Of a DNA stretch of 64,000 nucleotides, positions 37,658 through 50,537 are shown one piece after another. The stretch spans positions 5,828,001-5,892,000 of the forward strand of contig NC_135032.1 of assembly GCF_051020975.1 (NCBI RefSeq). The letters run 5' to 3'. The position numbers were made by a program, and so were the translations under genes. Numbering within the stretch: position 1 is the stretch's first letter; each line of letters begins with the position of its first letter. The DNA comes from Osmia lignaria lignaria. Its lineage: Eukaryota > Arthropoda > Insecta > Hymenoptera > Megachilidae. The notes under the pieces were generated by a model, which saw only the letters and a program-made list of their open reading frames with translations, did not search any database and had not been told where the DNA came from.

Positions 37658-40555
37658 TTGCAGATTTATCTCAAGGGAAGGGGCCTGACGGACATATTTC
37701 GAGATATTTCTTCTTCTTGTTGTTCTTCTTCTGCACAGCTAAGCTGGAAGTGGCATTTGCGGCTCGCACTAGTGCAGAGTTATCTCAAAGAAAGGGGCCA
37801 CGGTGTTTCTGAATCTCTATTATGTTGGTGCGGCTTCGGAACTTTTAAATATCTCGATATATCTCGAAAACTACGCTTCTGATCAAAAAATATCATAGAA
37901 CATAAATTGTAGGAAACATAATTCTCTACAAAAAACGTCTCTTAACATTTTGCCATAGCTCGCTTCGTTTCCGAGATATTTGCAGATTCAGCTCAAAGGA
38001 ACGGGCCTGACGGACATATTTCGAGATATTTCTTCTTCTTGTTGTTCTTCTTCTGCACAGCTAAGCTGGAAGTGGCATTTGCAGCTCGCAATAGTGCAGA
38101 GTAATCTCAAAGAAAGGGGCCACGGTGTTTCTGTATCTCTATTATGTTGGTGCGGCTTCGGAACTTTTAAATATCTTGATATATCTCGAGAACTACGCAT
38201 CTGATCAAAAAATACCATAGAACATAAAAAGTAGGAAACCTAATTCTCTACAAAAAAGGTCTCTTAACATTTTGCCATAGCTCGCTTCGTTTCCGAGATA
38301 TTTGCAGATTTATCTCCAGGGAAGGGGCCTGACGGACATATTTCGAGATATTTCTTCTTCTTGTTGTTCTTCTTCTGCACAGCTAAGCTGGAAGTGGCAT
38401 TTGCAGCTCGCAATAGTGCAGAGTTATCTCAAAGAAAGGGGCCACGGTGTTTCTGTATCTCTATTATGTTGGTGCGGCTTCGGAACTTTTAAATATCTTG
38501 ATATATCTCGAGAACTACGCATCTGATCAAAAAATATCATAGAACATAAAAAGTAGGAAACTTAATTCTCTACAAAAAAGGTCTCTTAACATTTTGCCAT
38601 AGCTCGCTTCGTTTCCGAGATATTTGCAGATTTATCTCCAGGGAAGAGGCCTGACGGACATATTTCGAGATATTTCTTCTTCTTGTTGTTCTTCTTCTGC
38701 ACAGCTAAGCTGGAAGTGGCATTTGCAGCTCGCAATAGTGCAGAGTTATCTCAAAGAAAGGGGCCACGGTGTTTCTGTATCTCTATTATGTTGGTGCGGC
38801 TTCGGAACTTTTAAATATCTTGATATATCTCGAGAACTACGCATCTGATCAAAAAATATCATAGAACATAAAAAGTAGGAAACTTAATTCTCTACAAAAA
38901 AGGTCTCTTAACATTTTGCCATAGCTCGCTTCGTTTCCGAGATATTTGCAGATTTATCTCCAGGGAAGGGGCCTGACGGACATATTTCGAGATATTTCTT
39001 CTTCTTGTTGTTCTTCTTCTGCACAGCTAAGCTGGAAGTGGCATTTGCAGCTCGCAATAGTGCAGAGTTATCTCAAAGAAAGGGGCCACGGTGTTTCTGT
39101 ATCTCTATTATGTTGGTGCGGCTTCGGAACTTTTAAATATCTTGATATATCTCGAGAACTACGCATCTGATCAAAAAATATCATAGAACATAAAAAGTAG
39201 GAAACTTAATTCTCTACAAAAAAGGTCTCTCAACATTTTGCCATAGCTCGCTTCGTTTCCGAGATATTTGCAGATTTATCTCCAGGGAAGGGGCCTGACG
39301 GACATATTTCGAGATATTTCTTCTTCTTGTTGTTCTTCTTCTGCACAGCTAAGCTGGAAGTGGCATTTGCAGCTCGCAATAGTGCAGAGTTATCTCAAAG
39401 AAAGGGGCCACGGTGTTTCTGTATCTCTATTATGTTGGTGCGGCTTCGGAACTTTTAAATATCTTGATATATCTCGAGAACTACGCATCTGATCAAAAAA
39501 TATCATAGAACATAAAAAGTAGGAAACTTAATTCTCTACAAAAAAGGTCTCTTAACATTTTGCCATAGCTCGCTTCGTTTCCGAGATATTTGCAGATTTA
39601 TCTCAAGGGAAGGGGCCTGACGGACATATTTCGAGATATTTCTTCTTCTTGTTGTTCTTCTTCTGCACAGCTAAGCTGGAAGTGGCATTTGCGGCTCGCA
39701 CTAGTGCAGAGTTATCTCAAAGAAAGGGGCCACGGTGTTTCTGTATCTCTATTATGTTGGTGCGGCTTCGGAACTTTTAAATATCTTGATATATCTCGAG
39801 AACTACGCATCTGATCAAAAAATATCATAGAACATAAAAAGTAGGAAACTTAATTCTCTACAAAAAAGGTCTCTTAACATTTTGCCATAGCTCGCTTCGT
39901 TTCCGAGATATTTGCAGATTTATCTCAAGGGAAGGGGCCTGACGGACATATTTCGAGATATTTCTTCTTCTTGTTGTTCTTCTTCTGCACAGCTAAGCTG
40001 GAAGTGGCATTTGCGGCTCGCACTAGTGCAGAGTTATCTCAAAGAAAGGGGCCACGGTGTTTCTGTATCTCTATTATGTTGGTGCGGCTTCGGAACTTTT
40101 AAATATCTTGATATATCTCGAGAACTACGCATCTGATCAAAAAATATCATAGAACATAAAAAGTAGGAAACTTAATTCTCTACAAAAAAGGTCTCTTAAC
40201 ATTTTGCCATAGCTCGCTTCGTTTCCGAGATATTTGCAGATTTATCTCAAGGGAAGGGGCCTGACGGACATATTTCGAGATATTTCTTCTTCTTGTTGTT
40301 CTTCTTCTGCACAGCTAAGCTGGAAGTGGCATTTGCGGCTCGCACTAGTGCAGAGTTATCTCAAAGAAAGGGGCCACGGTGTTTCTGTATCTCTATTATG
40401 TTGGTGCGGCTTCGGAACTTTTAAATATCTTGATATATCTCGAGAACTACGCATCTGATCAAAAAATATCATAGAACATAAAAAGTAGGAAACTTAATTC
40501 TCTACAAAAAAGGTCTCTTAACATTTTGCCATAGCTCGCTTCGTTTCCGAGGTAT
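37658..40555 (+). repeat. Nine-monomer S-C-Q4-R3 cassette
   Basis: S 37658, C 37980 (tail TACCATAG and AAACCTAATTC), Q 38302, Q 38624 (GGGAAGAGGCC), Q 38946 (tail GTCTCTCAAC), Q 39268, then three near-identical R monomers at 39590, 39912 and 40234. The Q quartet matches 46352-47639, 25 periods (8050 bp) downstream, in the order of GAAGAGG and CTCTCAAC marks. Confidence 0.87.
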
Positions 40556-41199
40556 TTGCAGATTTATCTCAAGGGAAGGGGCCTGACGGACATATTTCGA
40601 GATATTTCTTCTTCTTGTTGTTCTTCCTCTGCACAGCTAAGCTGGAAGTGGCATTTGCGGCTCGCACTAGTGCAGAGTTATCTCAAAGAAAGGGGCCACG
40701 GTGTTTCTGAATCTCTATTATGTTGGTGCGGCTTCGGAACTTTTAAATATCTCGATATATCTCGAAAACTACGCTTCTGATCAAAAAATATCATAGAACA
40801 TAAATTGTAGGAAACATAATTCTCTACAAAAAACGTCTCTTAACATTTTGCCATAGCTCGCTTCGTTTCCGAGATATTTGCAGATTCAGCTCAAAGGAAC
40901 GGGCCTGACGGACATATTTCGAGATATTTCTTCTTCTTGTTGTTCTTCTTCTGCACAGCTAAGCTGGAAGTGGCATTTGCAGCTCGCAATAGTGCAGAGT
41001 AATCTCAAAGAAAGGGGCCACGGTGTTTCTGTATCTCTATTATGTTGGTGCGGCTTCGGAACTTTTAAATATCTTGATATATCTCGAGAACTACGCATCT
41101 GATCAAAAAATACCCCAGAACATAAAAAGTAGGAAACTTAATTCTCTACAAAAAAGGTCTCTTAACATTTTGCCATAGCTCTCTTCGTTTCCGAGATAT

Positions 41200-44100
41200 T
41201 TGCAGATTTATCTCCAGGGAAGCGGCCTGACGGACATATTTCGAGATATTTCTTCTTCTTGTTGTTCTTCTTCTGCACAGCTAAGCTGGAAGTGGCATTT
41301 GCAGCTGGCAGTAGTGCAGAGTTATCTCAAAGAAAGGGGCCACGGTGTTTCTGTATCTCTATTATGTTGGTGCGGCTTCGGAACTTTTAAATATCTTGAT
41401 ATATCTCGAGAACTACGCATCTGATCAAAAAATATCATAGAACATAAAAAGTAGGTAACTTAATTCTCTACAAAAAAGGTCTCTTAACATTTTGCCATAG
41501 CTCGCTTTGTTTCCGAGATATTTGCAGATTTATCTCAAGGGAAGGGGCCTGACGGACATATTTCGAGATATTTCTTCTTCTTGTTGTTCTTCTTCTGCAC
41601 AGCTAAGCTGGAAGTGGCATTTGCGGCTCGCACTAGTGCAGAGTTATCTCAAAGAAAGGGGCCACGGTGTTTCTGTATCTCTATTATGTTGGTGCGGCTT
41701 CGGAACTTTTAAATATCTTGATATATCTCGAGAACTACGCATCTGATCAAAAAATATCATAGAACATAAAAAGTAGGAAACTTAATTCTCTACAAAAAAG
41801 GTCTCTTAACATTTTGCCATAGCTCGCTTCGTTTCCGAGATATTTGCAGATTTATCTCCAGGGAAGGGGTCTGACGGACATATTTCGAGATATTTCTTCT
41901 TCTTGTTGTTCTTCTTCTGCACAGCTAAGCTGGAAGTGGCATTTGCAGCTCGCAATAGTGCAGAGTTATCTCAAAGAAAGGGGCCACGGTGTTTCTGTAT
42001 CTCTATTATGTTGGTGCGGCTTCGGAACTTTTAAATATCTCGATATATCTCGAAAACTACGCTTCTGATCAAAAAGTATCATAGAACATAAATTGTAGGA
42101 AACATAATTCTCTACAAAAAACGTCTCTTAACATTTTGCCATAGCTCGCTTCGTTTCCGAGATATTTGCAGATTCAGCTCAAAGGAACGGGCCTGACGGA
42201 CATATTTCGAGATATTTCTTCTTCTTGTTGTTCTTCTTCTGCACAGCTAAGCTGGAAGTGGCATTTGCAGCTCGCAATAGTGCAGAGTAATCTCAAAGAA
42301 AGGGGCCACGGTGTTTCTGTATCTCTATTATGTTGGTGCGGCTTCGGAACTTTTAAATATCTTGATATATCTCGAGAACTACGCATCTGATCAAAAAATA
42401 CCATAGAACATAAAAAGTAGGAAACCTAATTCTCTACAAAAAAGGTCTCTTAACATTTTGCCATAGCTCTCTTCGTTTCCGAGATATTTGCAGATTTATC
42501 TCCAGGGAAGCGGCCTGACGGACATATTTCGAGATATTTCTTCTTCTTGTTGTTCTTCTTCTGCACAGCTAAGCTGGAAGTGGCATTTGCAGCTCGCAGT
42601 AGTGCAGAGTTATCTCAAAGAAAGGGGCCACGGTGTTTCTGTATCTCTATTATGTTGGTGCGGCTTCGGAACTTTTAAATATCTTGATATATCTCGAGAA
42701 CTACGCATCTGATCAAAAAATATCATAGAACATAAAAAGTAGGAAACTTAATTCTCTACAAAAAAGGTCTCTCAACATTTTGCCATAGCTCGCTTCGTTT
42801 CCGAGATATTTGCAGATTTATCTCCAGGGAAGGGGCCTGACGGACATATTTCGAGATATTTCTTCTTCTTGTTGTTCTTCTTCTGCACAGCTAAGCTGGA
42901 AGTGGCATTTGCAGCTCGCAATAGTGCAGAGTTATCTCAAAGAAAGGGGCCACGGTGTTTCTGTATCTCTATTATGTTGGTGCGGCTTCGGAACTTTTAA
43001 ATATCTTGATATATCTCGAGAACTACGCATCTGATCAAAAAATATCATAGAACATAAAAAGTAGGAAACCTAATTCTCTACAAAAAAGGTCTCTTAACAT
43101 TTTGCCATAGCTCGCTTCGTTTCCGAGATATTTGCAGATTTATCTCCAGGGAAGAGGCCTGACGGACATATTTCGAGATATTTCTTCTTCTTGTTGTTCT
43201 TCTTCTGCACAGCTAAGCTGGAAGTGGCATTTGCAGCTCGCAATAGTGCAGAGTTATCTCAAAGAAAGGGGCCACGGTGTTTCTGTATCTCTATTATGTT
43301 GGTGCGGCTTCGGAACTTTTAAATATCTTGATATATCTCGAGAACTACGCATCTGATCAAAAAATACCCCAGAACATAAAAAGTAGGAAACTTAATTCTC
43401 TACAAAAAAGGTCTCTTAACATTTTGCCATAGCTCTCTTCGTTTCCGAGATATTTGCAGATTTATCTCCAGGGAAGCGGCCTGACGGACATATTTCGAGA
43501 TATTTCTTCTTCTTGTTGTTCTTCTTCTGCACAGCTAAGCTGGAAGTGGCATTTGCAGCTCGCAGTAGTGCCGAGTTATCTCAAAGAAAGGGGCCACGGT
43601 GTTTCTGTATCTCTATTATGTTGGTGCGGCTTCGGAACTTTTAAATATCTTGATATATCTCGAGAACTACGCATCTGATCAAAAAATATCATAGAACATA
43701 AAAAGTAGGTAACTTAATTCTCTACAAAAAAGGTCTCTTAACATTTTGCCATAGCTCGCTTCGTTTCCGAGATATTTGCAGATTTATCTCAAGGGAAGGG
43801 GCCTGACGGACATATTTCGAGATATTTCTTCTTCTTGTTGTTCTTCTTCTGCACAGCTAAGCTGGAAGTGGCATTTGCGGCTCGCACTAGTGCAGAGTTA
43901 TCTCAAAGAAAGGGGCCACGGTGTTTCTGTATCTCTATTATGTTGGTGCGGCTTCGGAACTTTTAAATATCTTGATATATCTCGAGAACTACGCATCTGA
44001 TCAAAAAATATCATAGAACATAAAAAGTAGGAAACTTAATTCTCTACAAAAAAGGTCTCTTAACATTTTGCCATAGCTCGCTTCGTTTCCGAGATATTTG

Positions 44101-44741
44101 CAGATTTATCTCCAGGGAAGGGGTCTGACGGACATATTTCGAGATATTTCTTCTTCTTGTTGTTCTTCTTCTGCACAGCTAAGCTGGAAGTGGCATTTGC
44201 AGCTAGCAATAGTGCAGAGTTATCTCAAAGAAAGGGGCCACGGTGTTTCTGTATCTCTATTATGTTGGTGCGGCTTCGGAACTTTTAAATATCTCGATAT
44301 ATCTCGAAAACTACGCTTCTGATCAAAAAATATCATACAACATAAATTGTAGGAAACATAATTCTCTACAAAAAACGTCTCTTAACATTTTGCCATACCT
44401 CGCTTCGTTTCCGAGATATTTGCAGATTCAGCTCAAAGGAACGGGCCTGACGGACATATTTCGAGATATTTATTCTTCTTGTTGTTCTTCTTCTGCACAG
44501 CTAAGCTGGAAGTGGCATTTGCAGCTCGCAATAGTGCAGAGTAATCTCAAAGAAAGGGGCCACGGTGTTTCTGTATCTCTATTATGTTGGTGCGGCTTCG
44601 GAACTTTTAAATATCTTGATATATCTCGAGAACTACGCATCTGATCAAAAAATACCATAGAACATAAAAAGTAGGAAACTTAATTCTCTACAAAAAAGGT
44701 CTCTTAACATTTTGCCATAGCTCGCTTCGTTTCCGAGATAT
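41200..44741 (+). repeat. Two related F-R-Q-C series 2254 bp apart
   Basis: F 41200 (GTAGGTAAC tail), R 41522, Q with B tail and GGGGTCTGACGG 41844, and C 42166 recur as F 43454, R 43776, Q 44098 and C 44420. Between them lie F 42488, Q 42810 and Q 43132. The spacing equals seven monomers, as in zone II, but the members are different. The F at 43454 has a private GTGCCGAGTTATC, and 44098 has CAGCTAGCAATAG. Confidence 0.85.
44098..44741 (+). repeat. Monomer pair with an extended 133-codon open frame, not considered a gene
   Basis: A frame entered at GTGTTTCTG (44243) runs to 44644 because two TAGs normally present are TAC here: CATACAAC in the tail and GCCATACCTCGC before the next monomer. 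It then joins the usual 74-codon frame of the next monomer. The same pair of changes recurs at 50216-50859. It starts with GTG, crosses two monomers, and overlaps ordinary satellite sequence in every base. It looks like an accident of two base changes. Confidence 0.7.
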
Positions 44742-45707
44742 TTGCAGATTTATCTCAAGGGAAGGGGCCTGACGGACATATTTCGAGATATTTCTTCTTC
44801 TTGTTGATCTTCTTCTGCACAGCTAAGCTGGAAGTGGCATTTACAGCTCGCAATAGTGCAGAGTTATCTCAAAGAAAGGGGCCACGGTGTTTCTGTATCT
44901 CTATTATGTTGGTGCGGCTTCGGAACTTTTAAATATCTCGATATATCTCGAAAACTACGCTTCTGATCAAAAAATATCATAGAACATAAATTGTAGGAAA
45001 CATAATGCTCTACAAAAAAGGTCTCTTAACATTTTGCCATAGCTCGCTTCGTTTCCGAGATATTTGCAGATATATCTCAAGGGAAGGGGCCTGACGGACA
45101 TATTTCGAGATACTTCTTCTTCTTGTTGTTCTTCTTCTGCACAGCTAAACTGGAAGTGGCATTTCCAGCTCGCAATAGTGCAGAGTTATCTCAAAGAGAG
45201 GAGCCACGGTGTTTCTGTATCTCTATTATGTTGGTGCGGCTTCGGAACTTTTAAATATCTTGATATATCTCGAAAACTACGCATCTGCTCAAAAAATATC
45301 ATAGAAGATTAAAAGTAGGAAACTTAATTCTCTACAAAAAAGGTCTCTTAACATTTTGCCATAGCTCGCTTCGTTTCCGAGGTATTTGCAGATTTATCTC
45401 AAGGGATGGGGCCTGACGGACATATTTCGAGATATTTCTTCTTCTTGTTGTTCTTCTTCTGCACAGCTAAGCTGGAAGTGGCATTTGCGGCTCGCACTAG
45501 TGCAGAGTTATCTCAAAGAAAGGGGCCACGGTGTTTCTGTATCTCTATTATGTTGGTGCGGCTTCGGAACTTTTAAATATCTTGATATATCTCGAGAACT
45601 ACGCATCTGATCAAAAAATATCGTAGAACATAAAAAGTAGGAAACTTAATTCTCTACAAAAAAGGTCTCTTAACATTTTGCCATAGCTCGCTTTGTTTCC
45701 GAAATAT
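44420..45707 (+). repeat. Four-monomer block, copy 1 (copied 19 periods away)
   Basis: C with GATATTTATTCTTC (44420), A/H-like with TTGTTGATCTTC (44742), a divergent copy (45064) and R with GGGATGGGGCC (45386). The order and private marks are repeated at 50538-51825, 6118 bp downstream. The copy at 44742 carries an in-frame TGA, so the shared open frame is broken. Confidence 0.92.
45064..45385 (+). repeat. Divergent monomer in the four-monomer block
   Basis: Marks include GAGATACTTCTTC, CTAAACTGG, TTTCCAGCTC, AAGAGAGGAGCCACGG, ATCTGCTCAAAA and GAAGATTAAAAG. The second and third are shared with 1923, the fifth with 8041. It seems to preserve an old lineage inside a younger zone. Its duplicate is at 51182. 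Confidence 0.85.
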
Positions 45708-46673
45708 TTGCAGATTTATCTCAAGGGAAGGGGCCTGACGGACATATTTCGAGATATTTCTTCTTCTTGTTGTTCTTCTTCTGCACAGCTAAGCTGGAAG
45801 TGGCATTTGCGGCTCGCACTAGTGCAGAGTTATCTCAAAGAAAGGGGCCACGGTGTTTCTGAATCTCTATTATGTTGGTGCGGCTTCGGAACTTTTAAAT
45901 ATCTCGATATATCTCGAAAACTACGCTTCTGATCAAAAAATATCATACAACATAAATTGTAGGAAACATAATTCTCTACAAAAAACGTCTCTTAACATTT
46001 TGCCATAGCTCGCTTCGTTTCCGAGATATTTGCAGATTCAGCTCAAAGGAACGGGCCTGACGGACATATTTCGAGATATTTCTTCTTCTTGTTGTTCTTC
46101 TTCTGCACAGCTAAGCTGGAAGTGGCATTTGCGGCTCGCACTAGTGCAGAGTTACCTCAAAGAAAGGGGCCACGGTGTTTCTGTATCTCTATTATGTTGG
46201 TGCGGCTTCGGAACTTTTAAATATCTTGATATATCTCGAGAACTACGCATCTGATCAAAAAATATCATAGAACATAAAAAGTAGGAAACTTAATTCTCTA
46301 CAAAAAAGGTCTCTTAACATTTTGCCATAGCTCGCTTCGTTTCCGAGATATTTGCAGATTTATCTCCAGGGAAGGGGCCTGACGGACATATTTCGAGATA
46401 TTTCTTCTTCTTGTTGTTCTTCTTCTGCACAGCTAAGCTGGAAGTGGCATTTGCAGCTCGCAATAGTGCAGAGTTATCTCAAAGAAAGGGGCCACGGTGT
46501 TTCTGTATCTCTATTATGTTGGTGCGGCTTCGGAACTTTTAAATATCTTGATATATCTCGAGAACTACGCATCTGATCAAAAAATATCATAGAACATAAA
46601 AAGTAGGAAACTTAATTCTCTACAAAAAAGGTCTCTTAACATTTTGCCATAGCTCGCTTCGTTTCCGAGATAT

Positions 46674-49249
46674 TTGCAGATTTATCTCCAGGGAAGAGGC
46701 CTGACGGACATATTTCGAGATATTTCTTCTTCTTGTTGTTCTTCTTCTGCACAGCTAAGCTGGAAGTGGCATTTGCAGCTCGCAATAGTGCAGAGTTATC
46801 TCAAAGAAAGGGGCCACGGTGTTTCTGTATCTCTATTATGTTGGTGCGGCTTCGGAACTTTTAAATATCTTGATATATCTCGAGAACTACGCATCTGATC
46901 AAAAAACATCATAGAACGTAAAAAGTAGGAAACTTAATTCTCTACAAAAAAGGTCCCTTAACATTTTGCCATAGCTCGCTTCGTTTCCGAGATATTTGCA
47001 GATTTATCTCCAGGGAAGGGGCCTGACGGACATATTTCGAGATATTTCTTCTTCTTGTTGTTCTTCTTCTGCACAGCTAAGCTGGAAGTGGCATTTGCAG
47101 CTCGCAATAGTGCAGAGTTATCTCAAAGAAAGGGGCCACGGTGTTTCTGTATCTCTATTATGTTGGTGCGGCTTCGGAACTTTTAAATATCTTGATATAT
47201 CTCGAGAACTACGCATCTGATCAAAAAATATCATAGAACATAAAAAGTAGGAAACTTAATTCTCTACAAAAAAGGTCTCTCAACATTTTGCCATAGCTCG
47301 CTTCGTTTCCGAGATATTTGCAGATTTATCTCCAGGGAAGGGGCCTGACGGACATATTTCGAGATATTTCTTCTTCTTGTTGTTCTTCTTCTGCACAGCT
47401 AAGCTGGAAGTGGCATTTGCAGCTCGCAATAGTGCAGAGTTATCTCAAAGAAAGGGGCCACGGTGTTTCTGTATCTCTATTATGTTGGTGCGGCTTCGGA
47501 ACTTTTAAATATCTTGATATATCTCGAGAACTACGCATCTGATCAAAAAATATCATAGAACATAAAAAGTAGGAAACTTAATTCTCTACAAAAAAGGTCT
47601 CTTAACATTTTGCCATAGCTCGCTTCGTTTCCGAGATATTTGCAGATTTATCTCAAGGGAAGGGGCCTGACGGACATATTTCGAGATATTTCTTCTTCTT
47701 GTTGTTCTTCTTCTGCACAGCTAAGCTGGAAGTGGCATTTGCGGCTCGCACTAGTGCAGAGTTATCTCAAAGAAAGGGGCCACGGTGTTTCTGAATCTCT
47801 ATTATGTTGGTGCGGCTTCGGAACTTTTAAATATCTCGATATATCTCGAAAACTACGCTTCTGATCAAAAAATATCATAGAACATAAATTGTAGGAAACA
47901 TAATTCTCTACAAAAAACGTCTCTTAACATTTTGCCATAGCTCGCTTCGTTTCCGAGATATTTGCAGATTTATCTCCAGGGAAGAGGCCTGACGGACATA
48001 TTTCGAGATATTTCTTCTTCTTGTTGTTCTTCTTCTGCACAGCTAAGCTGGAAGTGGCATTTGCAGCTCGCAATAGTGCAGAGTTATCTCAAAGAAAGGG
48101 GCCACGGTGTTTCTGTATCTCTATTATGTTGGTGCGGCTTCGGAACTTTTAAATATCTTGATATATCTCGAGAACTACGCATCTGATCAAAAAACATCAT
48201 AGAACGTAAAAAGTAGGAAACTTAATTCTCTACAAAAAAGGTCCCTTAACATTTTGCCATAGCTCGCTTCGTTTCCGAGATATTTGCAGATTTATCTCCA
48301 GGGAAGGGGCCTGACGGACATATTTCGAGATATTTCTTCTTCTTGTTGTTCTTCTTCTGCACAGCTAAGCTGGAAGTGGCATTTGCAGCTCGCAATAGTG
48401 CAGAGTTATCTCAAAGAAAGGGGCCACGGTGTTTCTGTATCTCTATTATGTTGGTGCGGCTTCGGAACTTTTAAATATCTTGATATATCTCGAGAACTAC
48501 GCATCTGATCAAAAAATATCATAGAACATAAAAAGTAGGAAACTTAATTCTCTACAAAAAAGGTCTCTCAACATTTTGCCATAGCTCGCTTCGTTTCCGA
48601 GATATTTGCAGATTTATCTCCAGGGAAGGGGCCTGACGGACATATTTCGAGATATTTCTTCTTCTTGTTGTTCTTCTTCTGCACAGCTAAGCTGGAAGTG
48701 GCATTTGCAGCTCGCAATAGTGCAGAGTTATCTCAAAGAAAGGGGCCACGGTGTTTCTGTATCTCTATTATGTTGGTGCGGCTTCGGAACTTTTAAATAT
48801 CTTGATATATCTCGAGAACTACGCATCTGATCAAAAAATATCATAGAACATAAAAAGTAGGAAACTTAATTCTCTACAAAAAAGGTCTCTTAACATTTTG
48901 CCATAGCTCGCTTCGTTTCCGAGATATTTGCAGATTTATCTCAAGGGAAGGGGCCTGACGGACATATTTCGAGATATTTCTTCTTCTTGTTGTTCTTCTT
49001 CTGCACAGCTAAGCTGGAAGTGGCATTTGCGGCTCGCACTAGTGCAGAGTTATCTCAAAGAAAGGGGCCACGGTGTTTCTGAATCTCTATTATGTTGGTG
49101 CGGCTTCGGAACTTTTAAATATCTCGATATATCTCGAAAACTACGCTTCTGATCAAAAAATATCATAGAACATAAATTGTAGGAAACATAATTCTCTACA
49201 AAAAACGTCTCTTAACATTTTGCCATAGCTCGCTTCGTTTCCGAGATAT
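46674..49249 (+). repeat. Tandem four-monomer duplication (1288 bp x 2)
   Basis: Copy 1 is 46674-47961 and copy 2 is 47962-49249. Both read Q (GGGAAGAGGCC, tail AAAACATCATAGAACG, then GGTCCCTTAAC), Q (tail CTCTCAAC), Q, S. I saw no difference between the copies by eye, so this is among the youngest events in the window, or an assembly duplication. Confidence 0.92.
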
Positions 49250-50537
49250 TTGCAGATTCAGCTCAAAGGAACGGGCCTGACGGACATATTTCGAGATATT
49301 TCTTCTTCTTGTTGTTCTTCTTCTGCACAGCTAAGCTGGAAGTGGCATTTGCAGCTCGCAGTAGTGCAGAGTTATCTCAAAGAAAGGGGCCACGGTGTTT
49401 CTGTATCTCTATTATGTTGGTGCGGCTTCGGAACTTTTAAATATCTTGATATATCTCGAGAACTACGCATCTGATCAAAAAATATCATAGAACATAAAAA
49501 GTAGGTAACTTAATTCTCTACAAAAAAGGTCTCTTAACATTTTGCCATAGCTCGCTTCGTTTCCGAGATATTTGCAGATTTATCTCAAGGGAAGGTGCCT
49601 GACGGACATATTTCGAGATATTTCTTCTTCTTGTTGTTCTTCTTCTGCACAGCTAAGCTGGAAGTGGCATTTGCAGCTCGCAATAGTGCAGAGTTATCTC
49701 AAAGAAAGGGGCCACGGTGTTTCTGTATCTCTATTATGTTGGTGCGGCTTCGGAACTTTTAAATATCTCGATATATCTCGAAAACTACGCTTCTGATCAA
49801 AAAGTATCATAGAACATAAATTGTAGGAAACATAATTCTCTACAAAAAACGTCTCTTAACATTTTGCCATAGCTCGCTTCGTTTCCGAGATATTTGCAGA
49901 TTCAGCTCAAAGGAACGGGCCTGACGGACATATTTCGAGATATTTCTTCTTCTTGTTGTTCTTCTTCTGCACAGCTAAGCTGGAAGTGGCATTTGCAGCT
50001 CGCAGTAGTGCAGAGTTATCTCAAAGAAAGGGGCCACGGTGTTTCTGTATCTCTATTATGTCGGTGCGGCTTCGGAACTTTTAAATATCTTGATATATCT
50101 CGAGAACTACGCATCTGATCAAAAAATATCATAGAACATAAAAAGTAGGAAACTTAATTCTCTACAAAAAAGGTCTCTTAACATTTTGCCATAGCTCGCT
50201 TCGTTTCCGAGATATTTGCAGATTTATCTCCAGGGAAGGGGCCTGACGGACATATTTCGAGATATTTCTTCTTCTTGTTGTTCTTCTTCTGCACAGCTAA
50301 GCTGGAAGTGGCATTTGCGGCTCGCACTAGTGCAGAGTTATCTCAAAGAAAGGGGCCACGGTGTTTCTGAATCTCTATTATGTTGGTGCGGCTTCGGAAC
50401 TTTTAAATATCTCGATATATCTCGAAAACTACGCTTCTGATCAAAAAATATCATACAACATAAATTGTAGGAAACATAATTCTCTACAAAAAACGTCTCT
50501 TAACATTTTGCCATACCTCGCTTCGTTTCCGAGATAT
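49250..50537 (+). repeat. Two alternating C-front/F-body dimers
   Basis: Monomers at 49250 and 49894 combine a C front (GATTCAGCTCAAAGGAAC) with GCAGTAGTGC and GAGTTATCTC. Those at 49572 and 50216 have B-type tails. The monomer at 49572 has GGGAAGGTGCC, and 49894 has TATGTCGGTGCGG. The monomer at 50216 joins a Q front to an S body and tail, so it is itself a hybrid. Confidence 0.8.
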
